Positions 34,876 through 43,142 of a DNA stretch of 64,000 nucleotides are shown one piece after another (positions within the stretch are counted from its first letter, which is position 1; each line of letters opens with the position of its first letter). Source of the DNA: Gemmatimonadota bacterium (GTDB taxonomy: Bacteria > Gemmatimonadota > Gemmatimonadetes > Longimicrobiales > Gaopeijiaceae); the NCBI GenBank assembly GCA_041390105.1, contig JAWKQO010000002.1:744001-808000 (forward strand), written 5' to 3'. The notes below the pieces were generated by a model. The model was not told the origin of the DNA and made no database searches. It saw nothing but the letters and a program-made list of their open reading frames with translations. Both the position numbers and the translations under genes were made by a program.

Positions 34876-36530
34876 GCGGGGCGAAGGCGGGGCGGGCGCG
34901 CCCGTGGCTCGATGCCTTGATCGGCCTCGTGCTGTTTGGTGCACCGGTTGCCGCTGCGGCGCAGACGCCGGTCGCGACGCTTCCGGCCGGAGTGCGACTG
35001 ACAGGGCGCTTCACCGCCTGGGGCGAACTCTACGGGCGGGACGGGCAGGGAGCGGCCACACGCCCGGGTCGGACCGGGCGCGTGCTCGCCAATCTCTCCG
35101 TCGACGTGAACGGCCTCTTCACCCTGCCGTTCAGCGCAGTGCTCAGCTCAGAGCAGGTGAGCTTCCGTCAGGAGATCACGCAGGTGGGGCTCAGCCCGCG
35201 GTGGCGCTGGGCACAGCTCCATGCCGGATGGTTCACGCCGCGCTACTCGCGCTACACGCTGGCGGACAACACCGTGCGGGGCGGAGGCTTCGATCTGAAT
35301 CCGGGCCTCTTGCGGCTGGGCGTCGCGGCCGGGCGAACGCGGCGGGCCGTGTTCGGTCCGCCGGGCGGGTTCAGCGGAGCGGCGCTGGAGCGCAACCTGC
35401 TCGCCGGCCGCGTCGGCGTGGGGCGCGAAGGCGACGCGTGGGCGGAGTTGTCCGTGATGCAATCCGAGGACGATGGAACCTCGCTCGGAACAGCTACGGA
35501 CTCCTTGGCCCTGCTGCCTGCCCGCAACCGGGTGGCTGGATTGGTAGGCGAGCTACCGCTCCTGGAGCACCGCTTGGTGTTGCACGCGGAGGGTGCGGCT
35601 TCCCGCCACCTCCGTGACCTGCGAACACCGGATCAGGAGACCCCGGGGCAGGCGCTGTCGGGAAGCGCGATCTGGACGGAGCCTCGCTGGTCGCTGGGCG
35701 TGACCGGGGAGTGGCTGGACCGCGGCTTCACGACCCACGGCAACGAACAGCTTTCCAGCGACCGGCGCGATCTGGGGCTCACCGGCCGCGTGGCCCTCGC
35801 GCAGGGCCGCGCCACACTGAACGGGACGGCGGGTTGGCGTCAGGAGAACCGCGCGGCGCGAGTGGACGGAGCACCGGAAACCACTCGGGCCGTCTACAAT
35901 CTCACGGCCGACCTGCAGCCGCTGCCCCAGTTCGGAGTCAATCTGACGTTCTCCAACAACGCGAACGATACCCGCCAGGCCTCGCTACTGGAGCCGGACA
36001 CCGCACTGATTCGCTACGTGGCCTCCAACGTCGGGGTGACGCCGCGGTTCGCGTTCGCGACCGGCAGCGTGACCCACTCGCTGGTGGGAGCCTTCACGCA
36101 GCAGCGCTCCGATCAGACCGTGCCCGGGGCGGGCACCGACACGAACACCAGGGCTACCACGTTGCTGGTGTCGTGGACTTCGAGCCTCCGGAACGGTCTG
36201 TCCATCCTGGCCAACGGCAACCGCACGCGCGTCGAGGTCGACACGCTGGCGACCGCGATCACGTCGATCTCGCCCGGGGTGGCCTGGACCGGACTCCAGG
36301 GTCGTTTGTCCGTCAGCACCCAGATGCAGATCACCGACAGCGGCCTGGAGGGGGCCGAGGCTACGCGCGAGATCTACCCGCTGGGAGACGTGCAGTGGCG
36401 GGTGACGCCCAGCCAGACGATCGCCCTACGCTCCAGTCTGCGCCGCATCCGTACGCCGGGTGCGCCGGACGGCACCGGCCTGATGACGGAACGGTGGGTG
36501 CGCGTCGAATACCGGGCCAATCTCCGGTGA
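34872..36530 (+). CDS. Probable outer membrane beta-barrel protein
   Basis: A 552-residue protein starting at an ATGA overlap with the previous gene. It has a signal peptide (LDALIGLVLFGAPVAAAAQ). The mature protein is a run of alternating amphipathic strands with aromatic girdle residues (RFTAWGELYGRDG, RWAQLHAGWFTPRYSRYTL, TLNGTAGWRQENRAARV, LSVSTQMQITDSGLEG) and ends in VRVEYRANLR. This is the look of a large barrel, although the last residue is Arg rather than the usual Phe. It could anchor or export the giant repeat protein, by analogy with other surface systems. That is inference. Confidence 0.75.
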   Translation: MSGAKAGRARPWLDALIGLVLFGAPVAAAAQTPVATLPAGVRLTGRFTAWGELYGRDGQGAATRPGRTGRVLANLSVDVNGLFTLPFSAVLSSEQVSFRQEITQVGLSPRWRWAQLHAGWFTPRYSRYTLADNTVRGGGFDLNPGLLRLGVAAGRTRRAVFGPPGGFSGAALERNLLAGRVGVGREGDAWAELSVMQSEDDGTSLGTATDSLALLPARNRVAGLVGELPLLEHRLVLHAEGAASRHLRDLRTPDQETPGQALSGSAIWTEPRWSLGVTGEWLDRGFTTHGNEQLSSDRRDLGLTGRVALAQGRATLNGTAGWRQENRAARVDGAPETTRAVYNLTADLQPLPQFGVNLTFSNNANDTRQASLLEPDTALIRYVASNVGVTPRFAFATGSVTHSLVGAFTQQRSDQTVPGAGTDTNTRATTLLVSWTSSLRNGLSILANGNRTRVEVDTLATAITSISPGVAWTGLQGRLSVSTQMQITDSGLEGAEATREIYPLGDVQWRVTPSQTIALRSSLRRIRTPGAPDGTGLMTERWVRVEYRANLR

Positions 36531-37147
36531 ACACCCCCTCGTCACCACGCCGTTCGCCGAAGGGGCTCGTCCGGGCCGTCCTCCCGTTCGCGGCGCTGGC
36601 CGCTGTGATCGTAGCCTGGTCCGTGGGGCTCCCGGGAATCGCCACCGCGGCCTTCGGCGCGGTCCTGGTTTCGGTGCACCTGGAGGACTTCGTGCGAGGA
36701 TCGGCCGAGCGCCAATCCGGGCTGCAGCGACCTTCAGAGAATGTGGTCGCCGGGCGGCGCTCCGTCACGCTGGTGGGGGTTCCCGCCCGCATCTCCAGCG
36801 GGCGCTACCTCCTGGTCGGCGGCTTGCTGATTGCAGGCGGAGTGGTGGAAACCTTTCGCGCCGGTGCGATCGCCCGTCTGTATGGTGCAGGGCCCGGGTG
36901 GCCCTGGACGGTCATGGTGGCGGGGGCATTGCTGGTAGCGACCGCCGTGGTGCACGTCGCGCCTGCTCTACCCACCGACGGAGACCATCGCGCCGTTCCC
37001 CTCTACGGCCACGCGATCACGTGGTCCGTCTCGGCCCTGCGCTTCGCGTTCGGCCTCTCGCTGCTGGTAGCCGGCCTGGCAGAGTGGATGCAGCCGGGTT
37101 CGGTCGTCGAGCTGATTCGTGGCCTCAATCCCCTTCGAGGGCCGTAG
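36527..37147 (+). CDS. Small polytopic membrane protein, unknown function
   Basis: A 206-residue protein starting at a GTG that overlaps the barrel gene stop (GTGA). Five hydrophobic segments are seen: AVLPFAALAAVIVAW, IATAAFGAVLVSVHL, YLLVGGLLIAGGVVE, WTVMVAGALLVATAVVHV and ALRFAFGLSLLVAGLAEW. I recognise no family. Being the last gene of a coupled operon with three exported beta-rich proteins, it may be an inner-membrane accessory of the same system. The start is supported only by the overlap, because longer reading in this frame lies inside the previous gene. Confidence 0.7.
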   Translation: MNTPSSPRRSPKGLVRAVLPFAALAAVIVAWSVGLPGIATAAFGAVLVSVHLEDFVRGSAERQSGLQRPSENVVAGRRSVTLVGVPARISSGRYLLVGGLLIAGGVVETFRAGAIARLYGAGPGWPWTVMVAGALLVATAVVHVAPALPTDGDHRAVPLYGHAITWSVSALRFAFGLSLLVAGLAEWMQPGSVVELIRGLNPLRGP

Positions 37148-37183
37148 AGGTTCACGTGGTGGGGGTCTCGTGATCGCGCAAAC

Positions 37184-37209
37184 GCGGCTCCTGGGTTCCC
37201 AGGATCCGC
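37184..37209. terminator. Inverted repeat between convergent genes
   Basis: GCGG (37184-37187) pairs with CCGC (37206-37209) and CCTGGG (37190-37195) with CCCAGG (37198-37203) around TT, with a short internal mismatch. It lies between the converging operon end at 37147 and the hydrolase stop at 37238. The two-base loop is tight, so the central pairs would open. No T-run is present. Confidence 0.4.
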
Positions 37210-37237
37210 CCCTCGAGACTGGCCTGCCGCCGGGCGG

Positions 37238-38173
37238 CTAGCGCGCTCCACCCACGCGTCGCTTGACCTCCAGGGGCACGCGTGTGCCGTAGTCCGTGAT
37301 CCCGCTCAGACGGCTGAAGTAGTCGAACGCCGCCGCGGAGACCGCCTCGATGACCGCCCCGCCGTTGCCGCCGTAGTTGGACATGACGGAGAGCGCATAG
37401 GGGCGGTCCGGCACATCGATCAGCGCCCACACCGTGGCCACGCCCGTGATGCCGCCCGGCTTGAAGGCAATGGGGATATCGGAGGGTACGGGCGTGCGCA
37501 CCGGTCCGTCCTTCGGGATCTCGAGGATGTCGCGCACGCGGGCGCACGAGCCGGCGCTCATCGGCAGGTCGCAGGTGGCGATGCGCTCCATGATGCGAAC
37601 CGCGTCCCGCGGCGTGGACAGGTTCTCGTTCCCGCGCGCGGACTCCTCGGGTCGGATCATCTTGCGTTGCAGTCGCGTGTCCATCGCCCCCAGTCGCTGC
37701 GAGAGGGCATTGATGGCGTCCATCCCCAGCGCGTCGATGAGCACGTTGGTGGCTGTGTTGTCAGAGTAGACGATCATGTAGATCGCATAGTCCTCCAGGG
37801 AGAGGGCCGAGCCCCCGTCCGTGAGCAGGTACAGCACGCCGCTCCCACCCGTGCGCACCGCGTCGGTCATCTCCACCCGCCGTTCGAGCAGGCCAGGTTC
37901 CTGCTCTGCACGCCGGAACAGCTCCAGCAGGATGGTCACCTTGATGGCGCTGGCCTGCGGAAAGACCCAATCGGAGCGGACACTGAAGCGGTCACCGCTG
38001 GTCAGATCGAGAACCTCCACACCCGCCACGCCCTCGTAGCCGTCGACGATGTCCTGCAGGGTGCTCTGTAGCTTCTCGCGCAGGACGCCCAGGTGGGATT
38101 CCTGGGCGACGGAGGGCGTCGCCGCGGTGGCGAGGAGAATCAGGAGCGAGAATGCCAGGGTCACGAGTCGCAT
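37238..38173 (-). CDS. Class A beta-lactamase-like serine hydrolase
   Basis: An exported protein of 311 residues with a signal peptide (LVTLAFSLLILLATAAT). Class A motifs are present: S75-x-x-K78 in FPQASAIKVTI, S137-D-N in MIVYSDNTATNV, an omega-loop Glu near 176-177 followed by N182 (RPEESARGNEN), and K238-P-G in the place of KTG. The KPG variant and the altered omega loop make true beta-lactam hydrolysis uncertain. A peptidase or another serine hydrolase of the penicillin-recognising fold is equally possible. I chose the ATG at 38173 because CCGGAGG precedes it. The longer form from 38251 lacks a signal at its start. Confidence 0.88.
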   Translation of the reverse strand: MRLVTLAFSLLILLATAATPSVAQESHLGVLREKLQSTLQDIVDGYEGVAGVEVLDLTSGDRFSVRSDWVFPQASAIKVTILLELFRRAEQEPGLLERRVEMTDAVRTGGSGVLYLLTDGGSALSLEDYAIYMIVYSDNTATNVLIDALGMDAINALSQRLGAMDTRLQRKMIRPEESARGNENLSTPRDAVRIMERIATCDLPMSAGSCARVRDILEIPKDGPVRTPVPSDIPIAFKPGGITGVATVWALIDVPDRPYALSVMSNYGGNGGAVIEAVSAAAFDYFSRLSGITDYGTRVPLEVKRRVGGAR

Positions 38174-38363
38174 GAGGGCCTCCGGAGCGATGCGGCGCGA
38201 CGTCAGGGCGCGAACATAGGGTGGGATCCGCGGCGGCGGCGAGGGTGACACCGAAACACCCGGTGAGGCCTACGGGCAAGGAATGAATCCACTAGATTGA
38301 ACGAGACGGCGCGACGCGGGGACCGCCGTCGTCGAGTGGCTCTCGACACCACGGGAGGGAGAG

Positions 38364-39188
38364 ATGGCCATCAGGAAGCGCGCAGCCGCCAAGAAGGCGG
38401 CTCGGAAGACGACTCGCGTACGGGCTCGTGCCAAGACCAAGCTCGAACGTGAGCAGGCACGGACCGCCAAGGCCAAGCAGGCCGCCCGTGTGAAGGTGGA
38501 GCGAGAGCGCGCACGCGTACGGGCGGCGAAGGAGAAAGCCGCCAAGGCGGAGGCGGCCGCCAAGGAGAAGGTGAAGCACGAGCGCGCCAAGGCCAAGGCG
38601 GCCGAAGCCAAAGCCAAGGCCAAGCTCGAAGCACAGAAGGAGCGCGAGAAGAAGCGTAAGGCCAAGGCCCGCACCGCCAAGAAGAAGGCCGCGGCCAAGA
38701 AGGTGAAGCGCGTCGTGCGCCAGGCGGCGTCGGCGGCGAAGGCTGTGCGTCAGCGCGCAGCGCGAGCCGGCAAGGCCACGCAGAAGGCGTTGACCGAAGC
38801 GCGTCAGCAGGTGCCGGCGATCAAGGCCGCCGCGCAGCAGACTGCTGCGCAGGCGGAGGCCAGCGTGACGCGGGCCGTCGCGACCGTGCGCCAGGGGGCG
38901 GCCGCGGCCAAGAAGGAGTTGGAGCGGGGACGGGCCGCCGCCAAGAAGGCAGCGGCTGCCAGGGAGAAGGCCGCCCAGCGCAAAGTGGCCGCCGCCAAAC
39001 GCAAAGCCGCCGCGGCCCAGCGCAAGGCTGCGGTGAAGAAGAAGGTGGCTGCCAAGCGCAAAGCGGCTGCGAAGAAGGTGACCGCCAAGCGGAAGGCCGC
39101 CGCGAAGAGGGTGGTATCCAAGCGTGGCGCAGCGGCTGCGCGCACGGTGAAGCGGGGCCGGGGAGCGGGCAAGAAGGCACGCACCTAG
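38364..39188 (+). CDS. Histone H1-like Lys/Ala-rich nucleoid protein
   Basis: A 274-residue, extremely basic protein made almost entirely of Lys, Ala and Arg, with AAAKK, KRKAAAKK and KAKA-type repeats. It resembles the C-terminal tail of histone H1, bacterial Hc1/Hc2 and AlgP. The first half is mixed with Glu and looks able to form a charged helix (KTKLEREQARTAKAKQ). The middle contains a less basic stretch with Gln (ARQQVPAIKAAAQQTAAQ). The tail is nearly pure AKA repeats. GGAGGG precedes the ATG. It probably binds DNA without sequence preference. It lacks a globular domain. Confidence 0.85.
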   Translation: MAIRKRAAAKKAARKTTRVRARAKTKLEREQARTAKAKQAARVKVERERARVRAAKEKAAKAEAAAKEKVKHERAKAKAAEAKAKAKLEAQKEREKKRKAKARTAKKKAAAKKVKRVVRQAASAAKAVRQRAARAGKATQKALTEARQQVPAIKAAAQQTAAQAEASVTRAVATVRQGAAAAKKELERGRAAAKKAAAAREKAAQRKVAAAKRKAAAAQRKAAVKKKVAAKRKAAAKKVTAKRKAAAKRVVSKRGAAAARTVKRGRGAGKKART

Positions 39189-39213
39189 CCGCCGGGGCGC
39201 GTGGCGACCTGCG

Positions 39214-42039
39214 TTAGCGCAGCCGTGCCAGTGCCGCCGCCGCTCTGCGTGTATCCGGATCCTCCGGACCGCGGGCGGCCAGGAAGGCTGCGTGTGCCTG
39301 CGTGAGCAGCGGTTCGGCTGCGGCCCGGTCCCGCTGTCCTTCATGGGCGAGACCCAGCCAGAGGCGCGCCTCTTCGGTGCGAAGGTCGCCTTGGACGAAC
39401 GTGTCCACGAAGATCCCGACCGCCTCTTCGAGTGCAGCGATGGCGGGTGCGAACTGGCCCATCTCGACCCGAGCGGCTCCGATCCCGACCAAGGTCTCAC
39501 CCCGTCGGTAGTGACCGACCGGCAAGAGGTCGTCGAACAGGGTCAGTGCCTGGTCATAGAGCGCGAGCGCATCCGCCGCCCGGCCCTGTTCACGGCGTAG
39601 GTCTCCCAGATTGCGGAGGCTGGCGGCGACGTCGACGTGCCCTTCGGGATACAGGCGCCGCCGCAGCTCAAGCGCCCGCACCAGCTGCCCCTCCGCGGCC
39701 CTCGAGTCTCCGGCGCGACGCAGCATCACGCCCAGGTTGTTGATGCCGGTGGCGGTTCGCGGGTGCAGCTCCCCGTAGCTCTCGCGCCAGATGGCCAGGG
39801 CGCGGGCCTGCATCTCCGCTGCGCCTCGGAAGTCTCCGTTGCGATAGCGGGTGGTGGCCAGGTTGTTCAGCGTAGCGGCAACCTCGGGGTGGCTCTCGCC
39901 CAGCATCCGCGTTCGGCCGTCCAGCGCTACCTGGTAGAGACTGTCCGCCTCCTGGTGTCGGCCCTGTCGGTCGATCATCATGGCCACCTGATCGAGGCTG
40001 CGGGCCACGTCGGGGTGATCCTCGCCGTAGATCAGCCGGTTGACCTCGTAGGCCTTCCGATGCAGAGCCTCCCCTTCCCGCAGGTCTCCCGCCTCCTCGG
40101 CGAGGCCGGCGAGGTGTCCATAGCTGGTGGCCACATCGGGATGTCGCTCTCCGAACAGTCGTAGCCTCATGGCCAGGGACCCACGGAGGAGTGTGTCGGC
40201 GGCGACCAGGTCTCCGGCGGCCTCGCTGGCCATGCCCAGGTTGGCCAGGTCCGTAGCGATGCGAGGGTGGTCACCGCTGGCCGCGCTGCGGTCCAGCGTC
40301 AGCGCCGCGCGATGCAGCAGTACGGCACTGTCGGCGAGCCCTGCCAGGTTCGTCGCAACTCCCCAGACGCTGTAGCCCTCGGCCAGGAGCGTGTCGGGGC
40401 TGTCCGCCGCCGCGAACACCTGGACGCTGCGGGCGGCCACCACGCGCGCGCTGTCGAGGTCACCCAACTCGGTCAGTGTGCCGGCCAGGATGTTCAGCGC
40501 GTTCCCGACGCTCGTACCACGGACGTGTGCCGAGTCCGCGATGTGGAGGGCTCGCTCCAGCAGCTCCTGCGAGCTCTCGAACTCGCCCAGCCTTTGGTTG
40601 AGGACGCCGAGCAGGGAGTACATCTCGATCTGGGTGTCGGGTCCGGCTCCGGCGCCCAGGGAGTCCGCGCGAGCCGCGCCGCGCGCGAGCAGCTCGCGGG
40701 CGTCCGGGATCTCACCGAGGTTCCGGTCGGGGTCGGCGCCTGCGAACAACTCGACGAGAAAGCCACTCACGGCTTCGGCCCGCCGTGCTTCGCGGCGCGC
40801 GGCTTCGGCCTGCCACAGCGTCGTTCCCACACCGGCAAGAAGTGCGGCCATCACCGCCGCTGCGGCGCCTACTCCCACCTTGTTGCGCTGCACGAACTTC
40901 CTCAGGCGATACCCGAGGGTGTCGGGCCGGGCGAGGACCGGTCGGTCCTCGAGATAGCGGCGCACGTCGTCGGCCAGGGCCTCGACGGAGGGATAGCGAC
41001 GGTCCGCCTCCGCGTGCAGCGCGCGCCGCACGATGGTCTCGACATCCCCATCCAGAGACCGACGAAGCCTGGGGTCGAGCTCGGGTGCGCGACTCAAGGG
41101 ACCGGGCTCGTGGTCCAGCGTCTGGACGATCTCGGCCCAGGAGCCCGTACGGTGCGCGAACGCCCGGTGGCCTGAGAGCAGCTCGTAGAGGATGGCCCCC
41201 AACGCGTAGACGTCGGTGGCTGTGGTGGCGGGCTCACCGCGAATCTGCTCGGGGGCGGCGTACTCGGGCGTAAGGGCGAGGAGGCCGGTGCGTGTGAGCT
41301 CCTCCGCTTCGGTCTCGTCGGAAAGCAGGCCGGCGATCCCGAAGTCGAGCAGGCGAACCTGACCTTCTTCGGTGACCAGGATGTTGGAGGGCTTGAGGTC
41401 GCGATGAACGACCAGGTTGCGGTGTGCGTATTGCACCGCGTTGCACACCTCCAGAAACACGCTCAGGCGCGAGCGCAGGTCCAACCCGTGCTGGGCCGCC
41501 CAGGTGGTGAGCGGTTGGCCGGCGACCAGCTCCATCGCCAGATAGGGCGAGCCCTCCGGAGTGAGGCCGCCGTCCAGTAGGCGGGCGATGCCCGGGTGTT
41601 GGAGGCGAGCGAGGATCTGACGCTCACGCAGGAAGCGGCGCTCGAGCTCACGAGCCACCCAGCTGCCCCGCACGAGCTTGATGGCCACCTCTTGCTCGTA
41701 GGCTCCGTCGGCGCGCTCGGCCCGGTAGACCGCGCCCATCCCCCCCTGCGCGATGGGATCCAGGATGCGGTAGGGACCGATGCGGGTGCCCGTCGGCACC
41801 GAAGGCTCGGGTGGTTCGGTGTCTTGCGGGTCTCCGAGCGCCCCCGGGTCCACGGGCGGAGGTGGTCCGTCCAGCAGGTCCCGCGTGCGTGCGTCGGCGG
41901 TCAGGAGTCGCTCGATCCTGGCCTGAAGCGCCGCGTCGCCGGCGCAGAGGCGGGAGAGGGCATCCGCCCGCGCGGCCGCAGGCAGCTCGACCACCTCATG
42001 GAAGATGGCCTCGACCCGGTCCCAGCTGCCGCCCTTCAT
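39214..42039 (-). CDS. Membrane-bound Ser/Thr protein kinase with TPR sensor
   Basis: A 941-residue kinase of the PknB type. A leader of about 60 residues (WDRVEAIFHEVVELP) is followed by the kinase domain at about 88-370: AQGGMGAVY glycine loop, K121 in EVAIKLV, HRDLKPSN at 212-219, DFG at 232-234 and APEQ at about 262. One membrane helix lies at about 388-410. The region beyond (about 440-935) is made of tetratricopeptide repeats with recurring LNNLA, YGEDHPDVARSLDQVA and GESHPEVAATLNNLA units, presumably binding a partner in the periplasm. GGAAGG precedes the ATG. A paralogous leader fragment occurs at 42868-43116 beside a sigma gene, so an ECF sigma factor may be its target. Confidence 0.94.
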   Translation of the reverse strand: MKGGSWDRVEAIFHEVVELPAAARADALSRLCAGDAALQARIERLLTADARTRDLLDGPPPPVDPGALGDPQDTEPPEPSVPTGTRIGPYRILDPIAQGGMGAVYRAERADGAYEQEVAIKLVRGSWVARELERRFLRERQILARLQHPGIARLLDGGLTPEGSPYLAMELVAGQPLTTWAAQHGLDLRSRLSVFLEVCNAVQYAHRNLVVHRDLKPSNILVTEEGQVRLLDFGIAGLLSDETEAEELTRTGLLALTPEYAAPEQIRGEPATTATDVYALGAILYELLSGHRAFAHRTGSWAEIVQTLDHEPGPLSRAPELDPRLRRSLDGDVETIVRRALHAEADRRYPSVEALADDVRRYLEDRPVLARPDTLGYRLRKFVQRNKVGVGAAAAVMAALLAGVGTTLWQAEAARREARRAEAVSGFLVELFAGADPDRNLGEIPDARELLARGAARADSLGAGAGPDTQIEMYSLLGVLNQRLGEFESSQELLERALHIADSAHVRGTSVGNALNILAGTLTELGDLDSARVVAARSVQVFAAADSPDTLLAEGYSVWGVATNLAGLADSAVLLHRAALTLDRSAASGDHPRIATDLANLGMASEAAGDLVAADTLLRGSLAMRLRLFGERHPDVATSYGHLAGLAEEAGDLREGEALHRKAYEVNRLIYGEDHPDVARSLDQVAMMIDRQGRHQEADSLYQVALDGRTRMLGESHPEVAATLNNLATTRYRNGDFRGAAEMQARALAIWRESYGELHPRTATGINNLGVMLRRAGDSRAAEGQLVRALELRRRLYPEGHVDVAASLRNLGDLRREQGRAADALALYDQALTLFDDLLPVGHYRRGETLVGIGAARVEMGQFAPAIAALEEAVGIFVDTFVQGDLRTEEARLWLGLAHEGQRDRAAAEPLLTQAHAAFLAARGPEDPDTRRAAAALARLR

Positions 42040-42208
42040 ACCGGATTCCTTCCGTACCCCGCGAGGAAGCCCTGACCCGTGGTTCCAGGATAGAGCGGGA
42101 CGGAGGACCTGTCGACGGAGGCACGATCGAGTCGGGAGTGGAGCGGGCCGAGCAAGGGCCTACTCGGGGCCCGACCGGGACCGGCCCGGCGATCACTCCA
42201 GAGGCCGG

Positions 42209-42733
42209 TCAGGGCAGGCGCCCAACCGCGAGGCGCGCGAGCTCGAGCACTCCTTCTGAGGCCCCGGCTCCCCGAATCTGGCCGAAGTCCAGAAGCCAGC
42301 CTTGCTCGGTGTGTACCTGCAGTTCCTCCGCGGTCAGATAGCCGAAACGGCCGACGTCGACGCGCTGACCCTCCGTACGGGGGTCACCCCATTCTCCTTC
42401 GACCATGTACTCGACGAACGCATCCCAGTCCTTCATGGCCCCCGTGGTGACGTGGAGTCCGATTATCGGCCTTGCCTGGGATGGGGTCATCCAGGTGCAC
42501 ATCCTCGCGTGGGTTCCGACGTCCGGTGTCTCGGTGGAGAGCGGCGCCCTGCCCAGGTACTGCTCGACCTCGGCGAACGTGAGCAGCGCGCAGGGATCGG
42601 GGATCTCCACGTCGGGCGGACCGAACTCGTTGGCGGGAGCGGGGTCGGCCTGTGCGCTGTCGGCGGGACCACACGCAAGCAGGGAGGCGCCGGTGGTCAA
42701 CGCCAGGAGGCAGGCGATCGATCGTGCGTTCAT
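42209..42733 (-). CDS. Lipoprotein with DUF3558-like pattern
   Basis: A 174-residue lipoprotein (signal ending at C21, GASLLACG). The mature part contains PDPCALLTFAEVEQYLG and a second Cys in ARMCTW, the Cys pair and spacing seen in DUF3558-type proteins whose function is unknown. The rest (MKDWDAFVEYMV, GYLTAEELQVHTEQGW) looks like a compact alpha/beta domain. I chose the ATG at 42733, because the frame before it reads into Pro/Asn-rich sequence. It lies between the kinase leader fragment and the full-length kinase, all on the minus strand. Confidence 0.78.
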   Translation of the reverse strand: MNARSIACLLALTTGASLLACGPADSAQADPAPANEFGPPDVEIPDPCALLTFAEVEQYLGRAPLSTETPDVGTHARMCTWMTPSQARPIIGLHVTTGAMKDWDAFVEYMVEGEWGDPRTEGQRVDVGRFGYLTAEELQVHTEQGWLLDFGQIRGAGASEGVLELARLAVGRLP

Positions 42734-42867
42734 GTCAGTGGCTTCGTTCGGGTTCGGAGGCGCGGCACGGTTCGAGGCCACAAACGCAGGATGGGAGGCC
42801 GGGGGGCCACGGGCTCGGCGGAGCTGCCCTCAGCGGGCGGGCCTATCCGGAGCGCCAACAAGGCCGC

Positions 42868-43116
42868 TCACGAACAGTCGGCGCCCGGATCGCCGTCGGT
42901 ACCGCGGCGGAACAGGTCCGACTGGAGAGCGGGCGGCGGAGCGTCCAGGGGGCCGGCATCCCGTTCGTCGGCTGCCAACAGGCGTTCCACGTCGGCCTGC
43001 AGGTCCGGATCGCCTCGACAGGCGCGCTCCACGCGCTCGCGTCGCTCCGCAGGCGGCAGATCCGCGACCTCGTCGAAGATCCGCTCGATGTGCGCCCAGC
43101 GTGGGTCGGATGTCAT
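42868..43116 (-). CDS. Orphan leader fragment of a Ser/Thr kinase
   Basis: An 82-residue protein whose opening, WAHIERIFDEVADLPPAER, and RLLAADERDAGPLDAPPP clearly match the N-terminal leader of the 941-residue kinase at 39214-42039 (WDRVEAIFHEVVELP and RLLTADARTRDLLDGPPPP). The frame then stops where the kinase domain should begin, and I see no kinase motif in any frame downstream. It lies 26 bases after the sigma gene at 43143-43715, the place where such kinases are often encoded. It is either the remnant of a deleted kinase or a retained small protein that binds the sigma factor. Confidence 0.65.
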   Translation of the reverse strand: MTSDPRWAHIERIFDEVADLPPAERRERVERACRGDPDLQADVERLLAADERDAGPLDAPPPALQSDLFRRGTDGDPGADCS

Positions 43117-43142
43117 CGATGATTCCGACTGCTCCGCAGCGG

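Noticed and set aside
38292..39500. 402-residue minus-strand frame opposite the H1-like gene
   Set aside because: It is the Leu/Gly/Arg mirror of Lys/Ala codons; no real protein is suggested.
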